Shown here piece after piece: positions 1-11,176 of a stretch of DNA of 64,000 nt. The position numbers and the translations under genes were made by a program. The first letter of the stretch is position 1. Each line of letters begins with the position of its first letter. The notes under the pieces were generated by a model. It was not told the origin of the DNA. It made no database searches and saw nothing but the letters and a program-made list of their open reading frames with translations. Origin of the DNA: Zancudomyces culisetae (lineage: Eukaryota > Kickxellomycota > Harpellomycetes > Harpellales > Legeriomycetaceae); contig LSSK01000009.1 of the NCBI GenBank assembly GCA_001969505.1, positions 310,001 to 374,000 on the forward strand. Direction: 5' to 3'.

Positions 1-1434
1 GCGAGGTTTCTTTATATGAAGAATTATTACTATTTTTTGCGTTAATTCTTTTAGTAGTAGTATACAATAAGGTTTTCTGGCTATCAAAAAGTATGTTATT
101 ATTAAAAAAATGTTAATAAAAGGGCATTTTGACCTAAATCCAGTACTCATTTTCTGCCTAGATAAGTTTTGCTGGCGCACCATTGGCTGCACCCCAAAAT
201 CGTATCCGAAGGTATGTTATTTTGCAACATAGAATATGAAAGACAGTTGTTCGAAAAAGTTGCAACGCCGCCCAGTCAGCTTGCTTCAAAATTACCGTGA
301 ATTGGAGAAACAAGTTACAAGTTGATTCAAACTGCAATCAAATCTATATGTCTCAGTGCTTGTTACAAAGGTTCTTATTTACATTTAAGCAAAAAAAAAA
401 TTTTTATTAAACAATTCATAACAAGTATAGGAAATATTTCCAGAACGGCAGTTGGAATATATTCGAGTAAATATAAGTTTACAATTTGTTGCACTTATAT
501 CACTTGGTATTACATAACTATTATCAAAATGCTACAATAGTTTTATTTATGTTTTTATTTCTGCCAATAGATTGACAATAACAAGTTATGATTTAGGTTG
601 ATTTGAAATCGCTATTTCAAAAAAAAGAAATTAAAGAAAAATGCAAAAAATAGAGTGATTTAAGGTGATAAAAACTAATAGCCTAATTTAAAGGAAAGGG
701 ATTAAAGAAAATATAAAGCAAAAACATATATCAACCCTACGCTTATTAACCCAAGGTTCACCGGTTTGGTTATAAACTCGAACAAATAAAAACTCAACCA
801 ACCCTCACCAGCATAACAAATAACAAATCCCTTAATATTAACTACAAGTAAACAGGTATTAACAACTATATAGCTCATTCTTGCTATTAAAAAAAAAGGC
901 GTCCTCTGTTAGCCGAGTATTCAGCAGTTGGTAAAAATAATTGCTGTGCTTTTATATTTGTATAATTAATACGGGTACGTAATCGAAATAAGGTAAGAGT
1001 TTAAAATGAGGGCACAAATTAGACTTTGTATGCTCGATTATTAGTGTGCTTTTCATAAAAACTTTAGAACAAACACAACACCACAAAGTTATGTATTGTT
1101 TAAACAAACCACGTCTTATATAATACTCATAGATTCAAGCAAAATACAGCAAAACCAGAGAATCAAAAGATTAAAGCATATGCCAACATATACGGTTGCT
1201 GCCTACATCGAGTAAATTTTCCGAGATACAAAAAGCGTACTAGAACCAAAATCAATCAATACAAGCTTGAAGTTTGATACAACTTGGATGTATTTTTCAT
1301 TCTAAAGCGTATCTTTTTATAAATCTAACCGGAAAAGGAGAAGAAACCCACTCACTTACCCCTCCCCTCCCCCCCCTCTCTTACGTTATCCCTCCTGATA
1401 TAAAATAAACAACAACAAAGTATAATTATAAAAC
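1..1434. other. Left edge and upstream region of the ankyrin-DIL gene
   Basis: No complete gene is recognised. Bases 130-310 are richer in GC than their surroundings and are open in several frames on both strands, so they may hold terminal exons of a gene running off the left edge; no frame gave a recognisable domain. The rest is AT-rich, with a C/T-rich run just before the next start codon. Confidence 0.4.
1351..1398 (+). promoter_or_regulatory. Pyrimidine-rich tract upstream of the ankyrin-DIL gene
   Basis: A nearly pure C/T stretch containing runs of C lies about 35-85 bases before the ATG at 1435. Fungal promoters often carry such CT-rich elements close to the transcription start. The role is inferred from position and composition only. 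Confidence 0.4.
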
Positions 1435-4400
1435 ATGGAAGATATTTTAGAACCATTCTCAAACTATCATGATGATGATAATGAGGTTCTGTCGGATCCC
1501 AGCCTAACTATTGCACAGAAAAAGGAAAAGTTAAATGAAATATACAGAGAAGCCGCGCTAGCTGGTGATATTGACAAGCTAAAGCAAATGTATGAGAATT
1601 GGTCGGCAGCAGGATGGCTAGATGTAAACCAAAGAGACGAAAGTGGCAATACGGCGCTGATACATGCAGTTTTTTTTGAAATGATGGATGTAGTGATAAC
1701 CCTGGTGCATCAAGGAGCAGATCCGAATTTACAAGACTCAAAGGGATGGTCGCCATTAATGTGGGCAACCATGAAAAATAACCAAAAAATTGTAGAGTTC
1801 CTTCTTGAAAATGGAGCAATATCGAGTGTAAAAAGTAAGCAAGGATATACTGCCCTGGACATGGTTGCTGTACATAAAAAAAAGCCCATAGTCGTAGCTA
1901 GCAATCAGGTAGAAGCTACGAAGGGAGCAACACTTGGTAATACGAGTGAAAGATCTGAAAATAATTCTTTCTCGAGTTTAGATATCACCAACAGTAAACT
2001 CGGTGCACTGTTGGACGGATGGGCCAAGGATAATGGAAACAGTGCTGGTCCAACAATTACTGGCGTTGTAGACCTTTTGGAAAAGCATGGTGCCACGAGA
2101 AGCGGCATCAAAAGACAAAGCCTGCGCTTAGAAACAAATATCGGGTTTGTAAACGAAAACACGGACATAGTGGTAGAAACTGAAGGGCAAAACTTCAAGC
2201 GAGAAGAAAAAAGCTTAGAAGAAAACAGAAATGATGAAGGCGAATGTGAATTACGGCTTAAAAGATTCGAATGGGATCAGATGCTACCCGACCAGATGTA
2301 CGTGATACAATCATCGTCAATTGAAGAGTTTCTTGAGACAACAATCAGTCACTTCAATCCTAGCGATTGGACATGTAACAACCCCCAAAACAAGCTATTA
2401 TCTGCAAATGTCATATTCTTGGCACTGCGTTTTATTGCAGGCATAGGCTCTACAGACTTTGGCGAGAGCTTTTTATTCAGTATCACACTATCTTTAAAAG
2501 AAAAAATAGATAAAAGTAGTCGAAAAGCTACAGACCTGGCCTATTGGATATCCAACATCCAACTACTAAAATATTACATATGTAGAGACTCTTTTCTTTC
2601 CAACATTAGAGATGAAGGAATGAACAAACTACAAGAGTGCATTAAAGAGGCGTATACTAGTTTGCTGGCAAATGCGAAATGCGTCTTGGGAGAAATTCTT
2701 GATGAAGCAGTGCTAGACCATCTTTCAGTTCCAGAGTTGCTCGAGGGAGTAAAATATGAACAGTCTTCACTGCTGAGGGGAAAAATGTCCTTTTTTTCTA
2801 GGCGAAATTCAAGCAGACTATCCATCAATACAAACACAAAGCCGTTGCGACGATCAAAGACTGTTACGGGGAAAAATACCCGCACTCGACTCTCATCAGC
2901 CGAGCACGGTAAAAATAGTATTACTACACCAAGAGAGTCACCTAGAAACTCGAATAGTGGGAATCGATTTAGCTTTATCTGGCGGTCACCAGTACCATCA
3001 ACACCTACAGTTACCGAGGGGAATACGTTTCCAAGGAGCGCCACTTTTTATGGAGACCTTAGGGACAGTACAGAGAGTACAAACTCCCCTCACGATGCAA
3101 AGAAAGCACTTTCCCAAGAAAAAATACGCAAAAATGAGGTATTGAGTCCAAATGATATCATAAAAGTTATTGAAGAATTTGCAGAGATACAGCTAGCTGC
3201 TGAAGTTCCATCAGAGATAATATCGGCATTTGTAACTGAAACACTGCAATATCTGGGAGCAGAAATGTTTAACAGAGTGTTAACCACATGCGAGTTCTGC
3301 TGCAGGTCCAAAGCCATGCAGATAAGGATGAACCTCAATACAATACAGGATTGGGCAAGACGTAAAAAAGCCAAGTACCACGTTGAAGTAGATAGTTTAT
3401 CGTCTTTCAAGTGTCTCTTCGAGCTTCTTCAGTTTTTGCAGGTAATAACAGGAATTCAGGACTGCGATTCACTAAGGGATACAGCCGAATCATTTGAATA
3501 CCTTAATGTATTGCAGATTAAGCTTATTTTAGAAAACTACAACTATGAAGTTGAAGAGCCTCGTATACATGCTGAGTTTGTGGAGTATTTATGCTCTCAA
3601 GTGGTGCAGCTAACCTCGCTGCAGAACTCTCGAAAAAAGGCGCTGCTTGTAGGGTACACAGGACCCCTCCCACTATCTCCTTCGCTCGCTGAAGAATCAT
3701 CATCCGATAAAACAACCATTGGTAGACGCATGGGAACATTATCATATATACACCCTAGTAGCGGCAATTATTTGTCGGATGATACCTCAAAGTTTGAAAA
3801 TTCTGAGAAAGATATGACTGCACTACACAGGTCACTATCGTTTGCAAGAATAAACAGAGGCGGAAATCAAAACAAAAACTCTCAAAAGCGTTATAGCATC
3901 ATTGGACTATTTTCAAAGGCATCATCATCATCATCGAACATCACAGGTCTTTCATCCGAGGAACATACTGCTGTCTCTTCAGTTAGTAGATCGCCGCTCT
4001 CCCCAGATCACACAAAGAATGCTGAAAAGACAAGCTGGTCTGAAGTTAGCAAAAGCGCTTATTCCCAAAACTTTATCAGCAGCTTCACTTACAAACAAGC
4101 ACCTTCCAATACTAGCACACTGACGGCGCAAAAGTCTAGATTAGCTCCTGGTCAGCGCAATTTTTCCGACGAGTTTAGCTCCACCACAGGCTTTAATGAT
4201 TCTACCATCATCAGTCCAGATGGTCATCAATTTGATGACGTGTGTTCGCTTGTCCCATGCATTTCAGAACTAGGATCCGAAGTCAAAAATAGAGCTAATA
4301 GGGCTCAAGTCCAACCTCGCTCTGTGCCACTACCTGCTAAGCGCAATGGTATATTTGTACCATCTGACCCACAATTTCTTCACGAAATCAACTACTATAG

Positions 4401-5052
4401 TGATTTGTTTGAGTTGATCGATAGTGACAAACTTGCAAACCCTGTCCCTATTGTGAAACTTTCCAGCTATTTAGAATTTTGGGAATCAAAAATCCCACCA
4501 ATGAACGATAACTCAAATCCTGCTGGCCAAGAAATCCCTCTATTCGAGCTGAATCTGCCCATTATCATCCAATTTGCCAAAAAACCTTTGCGCCTTTCTG
4601 ACATTAGTTTTAATAGCTATAATTGTGGTCCCTCTCGTTCCATATCCCTAGATCGTAGCAGTCATCTCAAGGATATCATTGAAAGTAACGCTTCCCCCAA
4701 CAACCGCCCATCTGATATGGCCTTGCATGATTATTGTAGCACCAGTATCTCGGATGATCCTGCCGTCACCAAAAGATGCAACCATGACTCACTGAACACA
4801 TTAGTTGATGCTAGCTTTGATCATTGCTTGGACCACCCAAACCTTGACTTTGTTTCTAAAAGTAACCGCAACTTAGTTATTAATTCCTCTTCCACGATGT
4901 CTAATAGCACCTTAAATATCCTGTCGCATCTACATTCCGAGTCCCACATGTCTTCAGAGTTTCGCTCCGTTCTGAACTCCAACATTGAGCTTTTCCCCTA
5001 TATATCCGCATCATTTTTAGAATTCCTTTCGGTCAAATCAGCCTCAAACTAA
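1435..5052 (+). CDS. Ankyrin-repeat and dilute (DIL) domain protein, 1205 aa
   Basis: Single uninterrupted ORF from an ATG. Residues about 30-145 hold ankyrin repeats (GNTALIHAV, GWSPLMWAT, GYTALDMV) with an acidic N-terminus. Residues about 320-440 (LSANVIFLALRF, then AYWISNIQLL) match the first half of a DIL domain, the cargo-binding fold of class V myosin tails. Residues about 570-710 (FNRVLTTCEFCCRSKAMQIR, LTSLQ-type end) match the second half. The halves are separated by about 130 residues of Ser/Thr-rich linker, and a long Ser-rich tail follows. Fungal proteins pairing ankyrin repeats with a DIL domain and lacking a motor are known, mostly without an assigned function. A role as an adaptor in polarised transport is an inference from the DIL domain. 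No intron is needed, unlike the smaller neighbours. Confidence 0.8.
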   Translation: MEDILEPFSNYHDDDNEVLSDPSLTIAQKKEKLNEIYREAALAGDIDKLKQMYENWSAAGWLDVNQRDESGNTALIHAVFFEMMDVVITLVHQGADPNLQDSKGWSPLMWATMKNNQKIVEFLLENGAISSVKSKQGYTALDMVAVHKKKPIVVASNQVEATKGATLGNTSERSENNSFSSLDITNSKLGALLDGWAKDNGNSAGPTITGVVDLLEKHGATRSGIKRQSLRLETNIGFVNENTDIVVETEGQNFKREEKSLEENRNDEGECELRLKRFEWDQMLPDQMYVIQSSSIEEFLETTISHFNPSDWTCNNPQNKLLSANVIFLALRFIAGIGSTDFGESFLFSITLSLKEKIDKSSRKATDLAYWISNIQLLKYYICRDSFLSNIRDEGMNKLQECIKEAYTSLLANAKCVLGEILDEAVLDHLSVPELLEGVKYEQSSLLRGKMSFFSRRNSSRLSINTNTKPLRRSKTVTGKNTRTRLSSAEHGKNSITTPRESPRNSNSGNRFSFIWRSPVPSTPTVTEGNTFPRSATFYGDLRDSTESTNSPHDAKKALSQEKIRKNEVLSPNDIIKVIEEFAEIQLAAEVPSEIISAFVTETLQYLGAEMFNRVLTTCEFCCRSKAMQIRMNLNTIQDWARRKKAKYHVEVDSLSSFKCLFELLQFLQVITGIQDCDSLRDTAESFEYLNVLQIKLILENYNYEVEEPRIHAEFVEYLCSQVVQLTSLQNSRKKALLVGYTGPLPLSPSLAEESSSDKTTIGRRMGTLSYIHPSSGNYLSDDTSKFENSEKDMTALHRSLSFARINRGGNQNKNSQKRYSIIGLFSKASSSSSNITGLSSEEHTAVSSVSRSPLSPDHTKNAEKTSWSEVSKSAYSQNFISSFTYKQAPSNTSTLTAQKSRLAPGQRNFSDEFSSTTGFNDSTIISPDGHQFDDVCSLVPCISELGSEVKNRANRAQVQPRSVPLPAKRNGIFVPSDPQFLHEINYYSDLFELIDSDKLANPVPIVKLSSYLEFWESKIPPMNDNSNPAGQEIPLFELNLPIIIQFAKKPLRLSDISFNSYNCGPSRSISLDRSSHLKDIIESNASPNNRPSDMALHDYCSTSISDDPAVTKRCNHDSLNTLVDASFDHCLDHPNLDFVSKSNRNLVINSSSTMSNSTLNILSHLHSESHMSSEFRSVLNSNIELFPYISASFLEFLSVKSASN

Positions 5053-5196
5053 GCTGATATTCCATTTACCAACCTCATACACACCTTATTTTGGGTTCCC
5101 CTGGGTGGATTGTACACACATTCGCGAGCAACATTATGTTTGCTTTTGTACTTATCTGCACGTATTTTCGTATATGCCATTTCCGCTATTCCTTTT

Positions 5197-5296
5197 TTCT
5201 CGTATTCCCCTATTTTCGTATTCCCCTATTTTCGTATTCTCGTATTCCCTTATTCTCGTATTCCCTTATTCTCGTATTCCCTTATTCTCGTATTTC
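5197..5296 (+). repeat. 16-bp minisatellite (TTCTCGTATTCCCTTA type)
   Basis: Six to seven head-to-tail copies of a 16-base unit. The right-hand copies (from about 5235) are nearly identical; the left-hand copies read CCCCTATTTTCGTATT. It lies 150-240 bases past the stop codon of the ankyrin-DIL gene. All three plus-strand frames are open through it, giving spurious hydrophobic ORFs. Confidence 0.85.
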
Positions 5297-5440
5297 CTTT
5301 TCCATTTTTTCCTTTTGTTATATTGCTATATCCTGTGTCAAACATTCGCATCTATAAACAAACCCTGTGCTTCAGTTTATTAATTTTATTCGATTTTGTT
5401 ATCTCCGTGATTGTTTTACCATAATATATGTATCTCGGGG

Positions 5441-5464
5441 TCTTTTTTTTTTAAAAAAAAAAGA
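5441..5464. repeat. Perfect T10/A10 palindrome
   Basis: TC, then ten T, ten A and GA form a perfect 24-base palindrome. It lies between convergent genes, where an RNA hairpin followed by a U-run could help end transcription from either side; that role is inferred. Similar TnAn blocks occur at 7716, 16634, 20245 and 20770. Confidence 0.6.
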
Positions 5465-5906
5465 GACAAGGGAAAGCAAGCAGAAAATCGGGGATGAGGA
5501 AAGTTGAACCAACTCAAACGTTAATTAATAACGGGAAGTAATGGCGTTCCAAGCTCTACCCTCTGTAGCTTTGTGTGCAATAAACCTCGCGATGCAAGTA
5601 CAAATTATCCTTTTCATTTGGTATGACTTTATTACAAGATGATTCATTCTGTTTTACATTATATCGATTTGAGCAAACTAAAAACTATATTTTATGACTA
5701 TATCTAAACAGAAAAAAGAAGCATCTAACATAGGACAAAATGATTGAGACCAAATACTAACTCTTATAGTTGATGATTACCTCTATTCCTCTCTCTCCCT
5801 CCTTCCCCCCAAAGAAAAAAACCATTTAAAATGCTACATTCGAAAAATAGCCCCCAACCTTGTGTTTGGCCAAACATTTCTTTTATTCATCTCAAAGTTT
5901 CATTGC

Positions 5907-6692
5907 TCATCGGCGTGCAAAAGATATTCGTAACGCCTTTTCTGGCGTGATCCTGAATCCATTTAAAACCTCCCTGGCTTCAGCAGCGTATTTAGTGGTT
6001 TCATAATCCACAAAGGCCAAGTCAGGTTTTCCTGGTATTCGGCGCACCTCTTTAAATCCTGGGTACTGTTCAAATAACGCTGATAACATTTCTGTTGTCA
6101 TTTCAAAAGGCAAATTTTCCAAAAACAGCACATTGTTTTCCATTTCTGCCTCCTCTTCCTCGGATTCAGCTTCAGCTTCTGGGTCAGCTTCGGAATTGCG
6201 TTCAGCTTCAGTTTTCGGTTTCTTTACTGTTTGCTCGTCATCGCTTGTTTGTTCCCTATCCTTTCGTTTTTCATCTTTTCTCTTTTCTATTTCTTTTTCA
6301 ATTTCCTGCGTAGAATCGGTGTTCGCTATCATTGAAAGCCTTTTTAGACGTTCTTTTGCACTTAATCTCTCACGTCGGATATTAACGACGCCCTGAAATG
6401 TACCATCTATCTTTGAAACGGAATCTGACTTGCTTAAAGCAAAGTTCACAGCAAGTGGTCTGTCATAAAAATTAAATCCCTCGAGTTGTCTCCTTGCTAC
6501 AGCTGCACTTGACACGTCCCAGAAAACCACAAATGCTTGACCGCGCATATTTTTCGATTCTGGGACAACTATATCCAACACTCTTCCATATGTTACACAT
6601 AAACTATAAAGTGAGCTTCTGATTTCTAGTTTTTTGATTTTGCTATTTAGATTACCAAAGTGGAGCGTCTGATTTGGGGGGATGGACATCAT
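5907..6692 (-). CDS. U1A/U2B''-type snRNP protein with two RRMs, 261 aa
   Basis: The N-terminal RRM (about residues 7-90) has RNP2 LHFGNL and RNP1 RGQAFVVF, the LNSKIKK helix start and DVSSAA...GFNFYDRPL, all typical of the U1A/U2B'' family that binds stem-loops of U1 or U2 snRNA in the spliceosome. A charged, Glu/Lys-rich linker follows, then a second RRM (about 185-260: VLFLENLPFEMT, DLAFVDYE). The two-RRM layout fits human U1A/U2B'' and yeast Mud1, unlike single-RRM Msl1. Many fungi may use one protein for both snRNPs, so I do not choose between U1A and U2B''. The start is the ATG at 6692, the first of two in tandem. The frame extends three codons upstream only through a TTG. Confidence 0.85.
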   Translation of the reverse strand: MMSIPPNQTLHFGNLNSKIKKLEIRSSLYSLCVTYGRVLDIVVPESKNMRGQAFVVFWDVSSAAVARRQLEGFNFYDRPLAVNFALSKSDSVSKIDGTFQGVVNIRRERLSAKERLKRLSMIANTDSTQEIEKEIEKRKDEKRKDREQTSDDEQTVKKPKTEAERNSEADPEAEAESEEEEAEMENNVLFLENLPFEMTTEMLSALFEQYPGFKEVRRIPGKPDLAFVDYETTKYAAEAREVLNGFRITPEKALRISFARR

Positions 6693-8229
6693 CTTGAGCA
6701 ATTTCTGTATGTTTATCGCGTCTATTTAATCTATATAAAGGAAAATTCTGTGTACCACGTTTGAATCCCGGACTTGTTGCTCTGTTTTTTTTTCGTGTGT
6801 ATATTTATAATTTTTATTCGTTTAGCTATTTAATTTTGCTAATGCTTATATTTGCAGAAAACTCAACCCTGAAAATTTTTTGTATTAGCTTTGATTTGCA
6901 CAAAAAAAACACACTAAATAGATCTAAATGATCGCAAATGGTGGATTTTGAGACCAGAATACTAGGCGAGTGTGAGATAGGGGTGATAAAAAGCATAATG
7001 AGCTATTCTCTCGCGTTATATAGGTGTATATTCGCCTTTTTCTTTGAAAGAATTGTCGGTACAGATAAGTTTTATTTGGTGTATACTCTACTTTATTATT
7101 TCATAATTGCTTGTACAAGGCAATATAACTAGAATAGTGAAACATTTTTAATCCGTATTTATCAGTCTAGCTTCTCTCTGTTTCCCCATGGGAGATATAT
7201 CTTTGTTTGATGATAATTAGAGACTAGCTTCTATTACCGATTTTGTTGTATAATTTTATAGAACTACGGAAAGCAATAGCAATAACAATAACAACAGCAA
7301 TAAAAATATCTAATCAAATCGAGTTGTATGGATGTGCAACTCAGTGCCTGCGTATTTAACTAATAAATAATTCATATACAAATATATGAATAGATATGCG
7401 GGAGTTTTGAGCAACAGTAGTTGGTGTTGGTTGGCTGGTTTTGTTAAAGGTTAAGATCTTTGAGTCTATCGCCCATTTCTCCACACTCTAAATTGAGACC
7501 ATTGATTTTTTATATTTGTACTGTGTCTTTTTATGTGAAGTTTAATACCAAGAACAAATATGGTTTGTGATTGAAGCTAACCATTCAAAATTCTAGACTC
7601 AAACAAATATAACATAGCTCTGGTATGCGGATATTATACCTGTTTAAAGTGAAGACACTAGAACAGATACACGCATACTCTGGTTGGGCAGCAAAATATA
7701 AGAATCCTACTCTCCTTTTTTAAAAAAAAATAAAACAAAGAGAAAAAGAAAGAAAAAAGAAAAAGACTAGTTAGTACGCATCCGCTGGGTGGCAACATTT
7801 ATCCTACACTGAGAATTCAACAGCCAAGAAAGCAATATTCTGTGACATCTTAAGCATTACATATTTCAATTCGAGCACTATTCAAAAGTTAACATCAATT
7901 ATTTAATATTAATATCACAACTTTGCTGAAGTTTTTACTTTAGAGTCGATAATATATAAAATAAATATTAATAAAAAAAAAAAAGAAGAAAAAAGTAGCT
8001 GCATTAAGGCTAATACCTCGAGTCAGGAAATACAGAGAACCTTTATTTATCATTCTTGGAATATTTTGAAGATAGCTATATATATAATATGATCGCTAAG
8101 TGATAGTCGACTCTATGTTTTGAGAGCTTAGATCAATACTTGTACTAGGTAGTGGATCATTCAGTCAAAATATAGACCTGTTAAACTAGCTAGATATATG
8201 AAAACAGTATATTCATTCGATAAAGCAAT
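6693..8229. other. Divergent promoter region, 1.5 kb
   Basis: The region separates the divergent RRM gene (-) and DUF4139 gene (+). It is AT-rich, with a run of AACAAT/AGCAAT triplets near 7272-7310, a T6A9 block at 7716-7730 and an A/G-rich stretch at 7733-7768. A 64-codon plus-strand ORF at 6938 has no ATG at its start and no recognisable features. I see no gene. Confidence 0.5.
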
Positions 8230-10737
8230 ATGGTTAAATTTGATGCAATCAGCAAAAAAGGACAGCATCAGGCTTGTAAAACAAACAAAGTGCCCTTTGA
8301 GATAAACTTTGACAACTATACCATTAAAGAAAAAAACCAGTATGATATCGATGGGGTAAACAGAATAAGAATCAATGGCAAAAGGTGTAAAGTAGAAAAC
8401 GTAGTTGTGTACCTTGGACATGCTGAAATTACAAAGACATTAAGAAACGTCAACTTGAAGGAGGGAATAAACAAAATCGAAATACTATATTTGCCAGCTA
8501 CACTGATAAAGGAGAATGTCAGGTAACGATTTTTTAATATTTTTGTAGACGTAAATGGTTCTTGGCTCAATTCTACACGATTGTCCTAAAAGATAATATT
8601 ATGTAGCGTTTATCTATAACTTTGAATGATATTGACTAAAATTGAATAATTTCAATAGGATATGTGCTCCACTAAAACTACCAATATATGATATAAGCAT
8701 TAAAAGGATGCCAATAGATATTGCAAGAAATGGTGATGCTGAAGGGGAGTATATGGATTTGACACCAGACGATGTAGATGAGTCCAAGCTTCGGGATGAA
8801 CTTCGAAAAGCAGAACTGGGAATGGTCATGTTAGAAAAGAAACGGCTAATGTTGGATGCAACTTTTCTACCTGGAAAAGAAACTGGAGGTGAGAAAAGTT
8901 TTGCTGGCAATCCAGCGTTTGTGCTGATGGCAATGCAAGAGGATGATGCCACAGACAAGTTTGAGAGAATTTTGCAGTATTACGCAGACCATTCTGCAAT
9001 GCTGGAGAAAAAAATGAGTGACCAGGAGAAGCTAATTAAAAAGATAAAATACCTGATAAGGGAATATGAGGGAAATCACGAGTGCTCAATGTTTGTTAAA
9101 AGTAATTGTACCGTGATTACTATGTATATTAACGCGGAGGAAGATCTCGAAACAGAGATAACTATAAACTATGGTAAGTATTTATATTTAAACATACTTG
9201 AAGTACTAATCGGTTTGTATTGCAAAATGTGCTCCAAGTTACATTCGCTTAATTAATGTTTACTAGGTGTTACAGGTGTAAAATGGGTGCCGATATATGA
9301 CATCAGGGTTGACAAGTTTCACGAAAAGTTCAGTATTTACTATGGCGGGGATATTTATCAAGGTACGGGCGAGGTTTGGGAAAACTCGATGATTAGTGTG
9401 GTGACATCGTTTGGACTGAAAAACCAATACAGATTCCCAAGGCTTGCCAAATGGGAAATATATGCAAGGGATGCAGCCGAATTTCAACCCAATAACGAGC
9501 AGCAAGAAACTGAAGATGATGAAGAGTCCGATTTTGAAAAACAGGTTAAAGAAAAGACGACAAGGACAATTGAAACTGAGAAACACAAGGACTTGGTCTT
9601 AGAGATACCAGACTTTAAAAAGATTTTGCGTACAGATAAAGAACTTAATGTAGATAGCAGTAAAAAAGAGTCAAACCAAGTATTTGTGGTGGGGAATAGA
9701 CATATAATCTATCCAAATAATAGACCACACCGAGTTGAAAGTAAGCTATTTGATTTATTACAGAGGTGAATTTAAAAAGACGCTATAACTTGATATTCAC
9801 TAATGCTTATATATCAATTAGTGAGCATAAAAGAATTTGATTCGCATCTCTCACATGTGGCCTTCCCACAAAGGCTTAGTACAATTTTTTTGCGCGTAAG
9901 AATGCACACTGCTATATTTATATATATAACTTTGAGTACTTTCCCTTGCCTTAAATACCTATACATAACTTTGGCAAAGTAATTATAGTAGCAATAATAA
10001 TAATAGTAAAAAGAGAGAAAATACTCCTAGTTGTATCAACTCAGTAACATATATTATCAACATAGGTTCGAAGCAAAAATACAACAAACATTACGTTTAT
10101 TCCAGGAAAGTATTATGCCTATGTAAACAACACTTACACTTCGTCTGGAAAACTAGATGTAGGTTGCAACTTTTGATTTTTTATTTATTATATTCACATT
10201 TAAAAATTATTACACAGTATAACATGTGAAGCAAACTACTCTTGGTACTGACACAAGCATAAAACTCGCGTATCAAAAAAAAAATAGTTTGTAAGACCGT
10301 ATGAAGAGTTTGATATCAATCTGGGACCTGACAATAGCATACTCATGATCAATCCAGAACCAAACGTTGTCCTGTCAAGCGGTTGGTTGCTCTCTTCATC
10401 GGTAACAAAAGAACTTACGTATCCTTTGCTATTTAAAAATTCAAGTTTGGCAAATGTGAGTCTAAAAATACATTTCAAGGCTCCAAAACCTATGACCGAA
10501 CAGGTAAATGTAGAAACAATTATGAAAACTGCAAGTCATGAAAACGTACTAAACAGAGTGCTAGGGATTACTGCATTTGATAAAGTAGTGCCAAAGCTGG
10601 AAGGCGATCAACGTTCGGACTTTAGTGAAGATGTTTTGGAATGGATGGTACAGTTACTTCCGAATGAACAAAGATCATTTACGCTATTAGTGACGGTCAA
10701 CTACCCATCAAACACAAAGTTAGTTGGGCTGTTATAA
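8230..10737 (+). CDS. DUF4140/DUF4139 (mucoidy inhibitor A-like, F37C4.5 family) protein, six exons
   Basis: Proposed exons 8230-8522, 8659-9173, 9267-9740, 9822-9895, 10066-10158, 10288-10737. All five introns are GT...TAG and the frame closes to 632 aa. Residues about 35-100 match DUF4140 (VVYLGHAEITKTLRNVNLKE, LPATL). A coiled-coil segment spans about 120-230. The DUF4139 part follows (GVKWVPIYDIRVD; then FPQRLSTIFLR, NITFIPGKYYAYVNNTY, FDINLGPD), ending as the family does in a beta-rich stretch (VNYPSNTKLVGLL). Joining the exons restores family motifs across every junction, which supports the model. The family occurs in bacteria, nematodes and filamentous fungi without a settled biochemical role. 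The gene is followed in the same direction by the TRAPPC12-like gene 440 bp on. Confidence 0.85.
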
Positions 10738-11176
10738 TATCCATTATTTTTAGTAGTGCTGTATTTATGGTTTTATACAAGCTGTGCTGTAGTTGCGAAA
10801 ACTAATTCATCCAGAACCAAGTACAACCCCTACTTTTTTGGTGTTCAGCGTTTTTAGAAAAGGACGTAAACAATCTCAGCATTTGTTATTTATATTTTAT
10901 TATGTAATGATAGAAAGGAGAAGGGAGGCGAAACACCAAAGCCTGAACACCTCAATACTTCAAAACCACTATTAGAACGAATAGGCAATGTTTGAGAATA
11001 ATTATGTATAATAATAAACCAATAGCATTCTTGCTCTTTTTTCCAAAAATAAAAGTATAAAGTTATCCTCTACAATTTATTTGCGCTTTAAGCAATTTTA
11101 AAACCCTTGTTACACTTGGAGATATGTTAATATTGTACATTGTAGCAGATCACATTTAAATGCATGCTGGAAAAAA
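10738..11176. other. Short intergenic region between tandem genes
   Basis: AT-rich sequence between the DUF4139 gene and the TRAPPC12-like gene, both on the plus strand. Nothing beyond a presumed terminator and promoter can be seen. Confidence 0.5.

Larger units (their letters stand above)
5053..5906. other. Intergenic region between convergent genes
   Basis: The region lies between the 3' ends of the ankyrin-DIL gene (+) and the RRM gene (-). It holds a 16-bp minisatellite and a perfect T/A palindrome, listed separately, plus a C/T tract near 5780-5812. Short ORFs here only reflect the repeat being open in three frames. Confidence 0.6.

Noticed and set aside
322-540. 72-codon plus-strand ORF
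   Set aside because: Starts at TTG, has low-complexity Ile/Tyr/Lys composition, and lies in AT-rich DNA; no domain.
545-555. Exact match to the yeast ARS consensus (ATTTATGTTTT)
   Set aside because: An 11-base AT-rich motif is expected by chance several times in a window of this composition.
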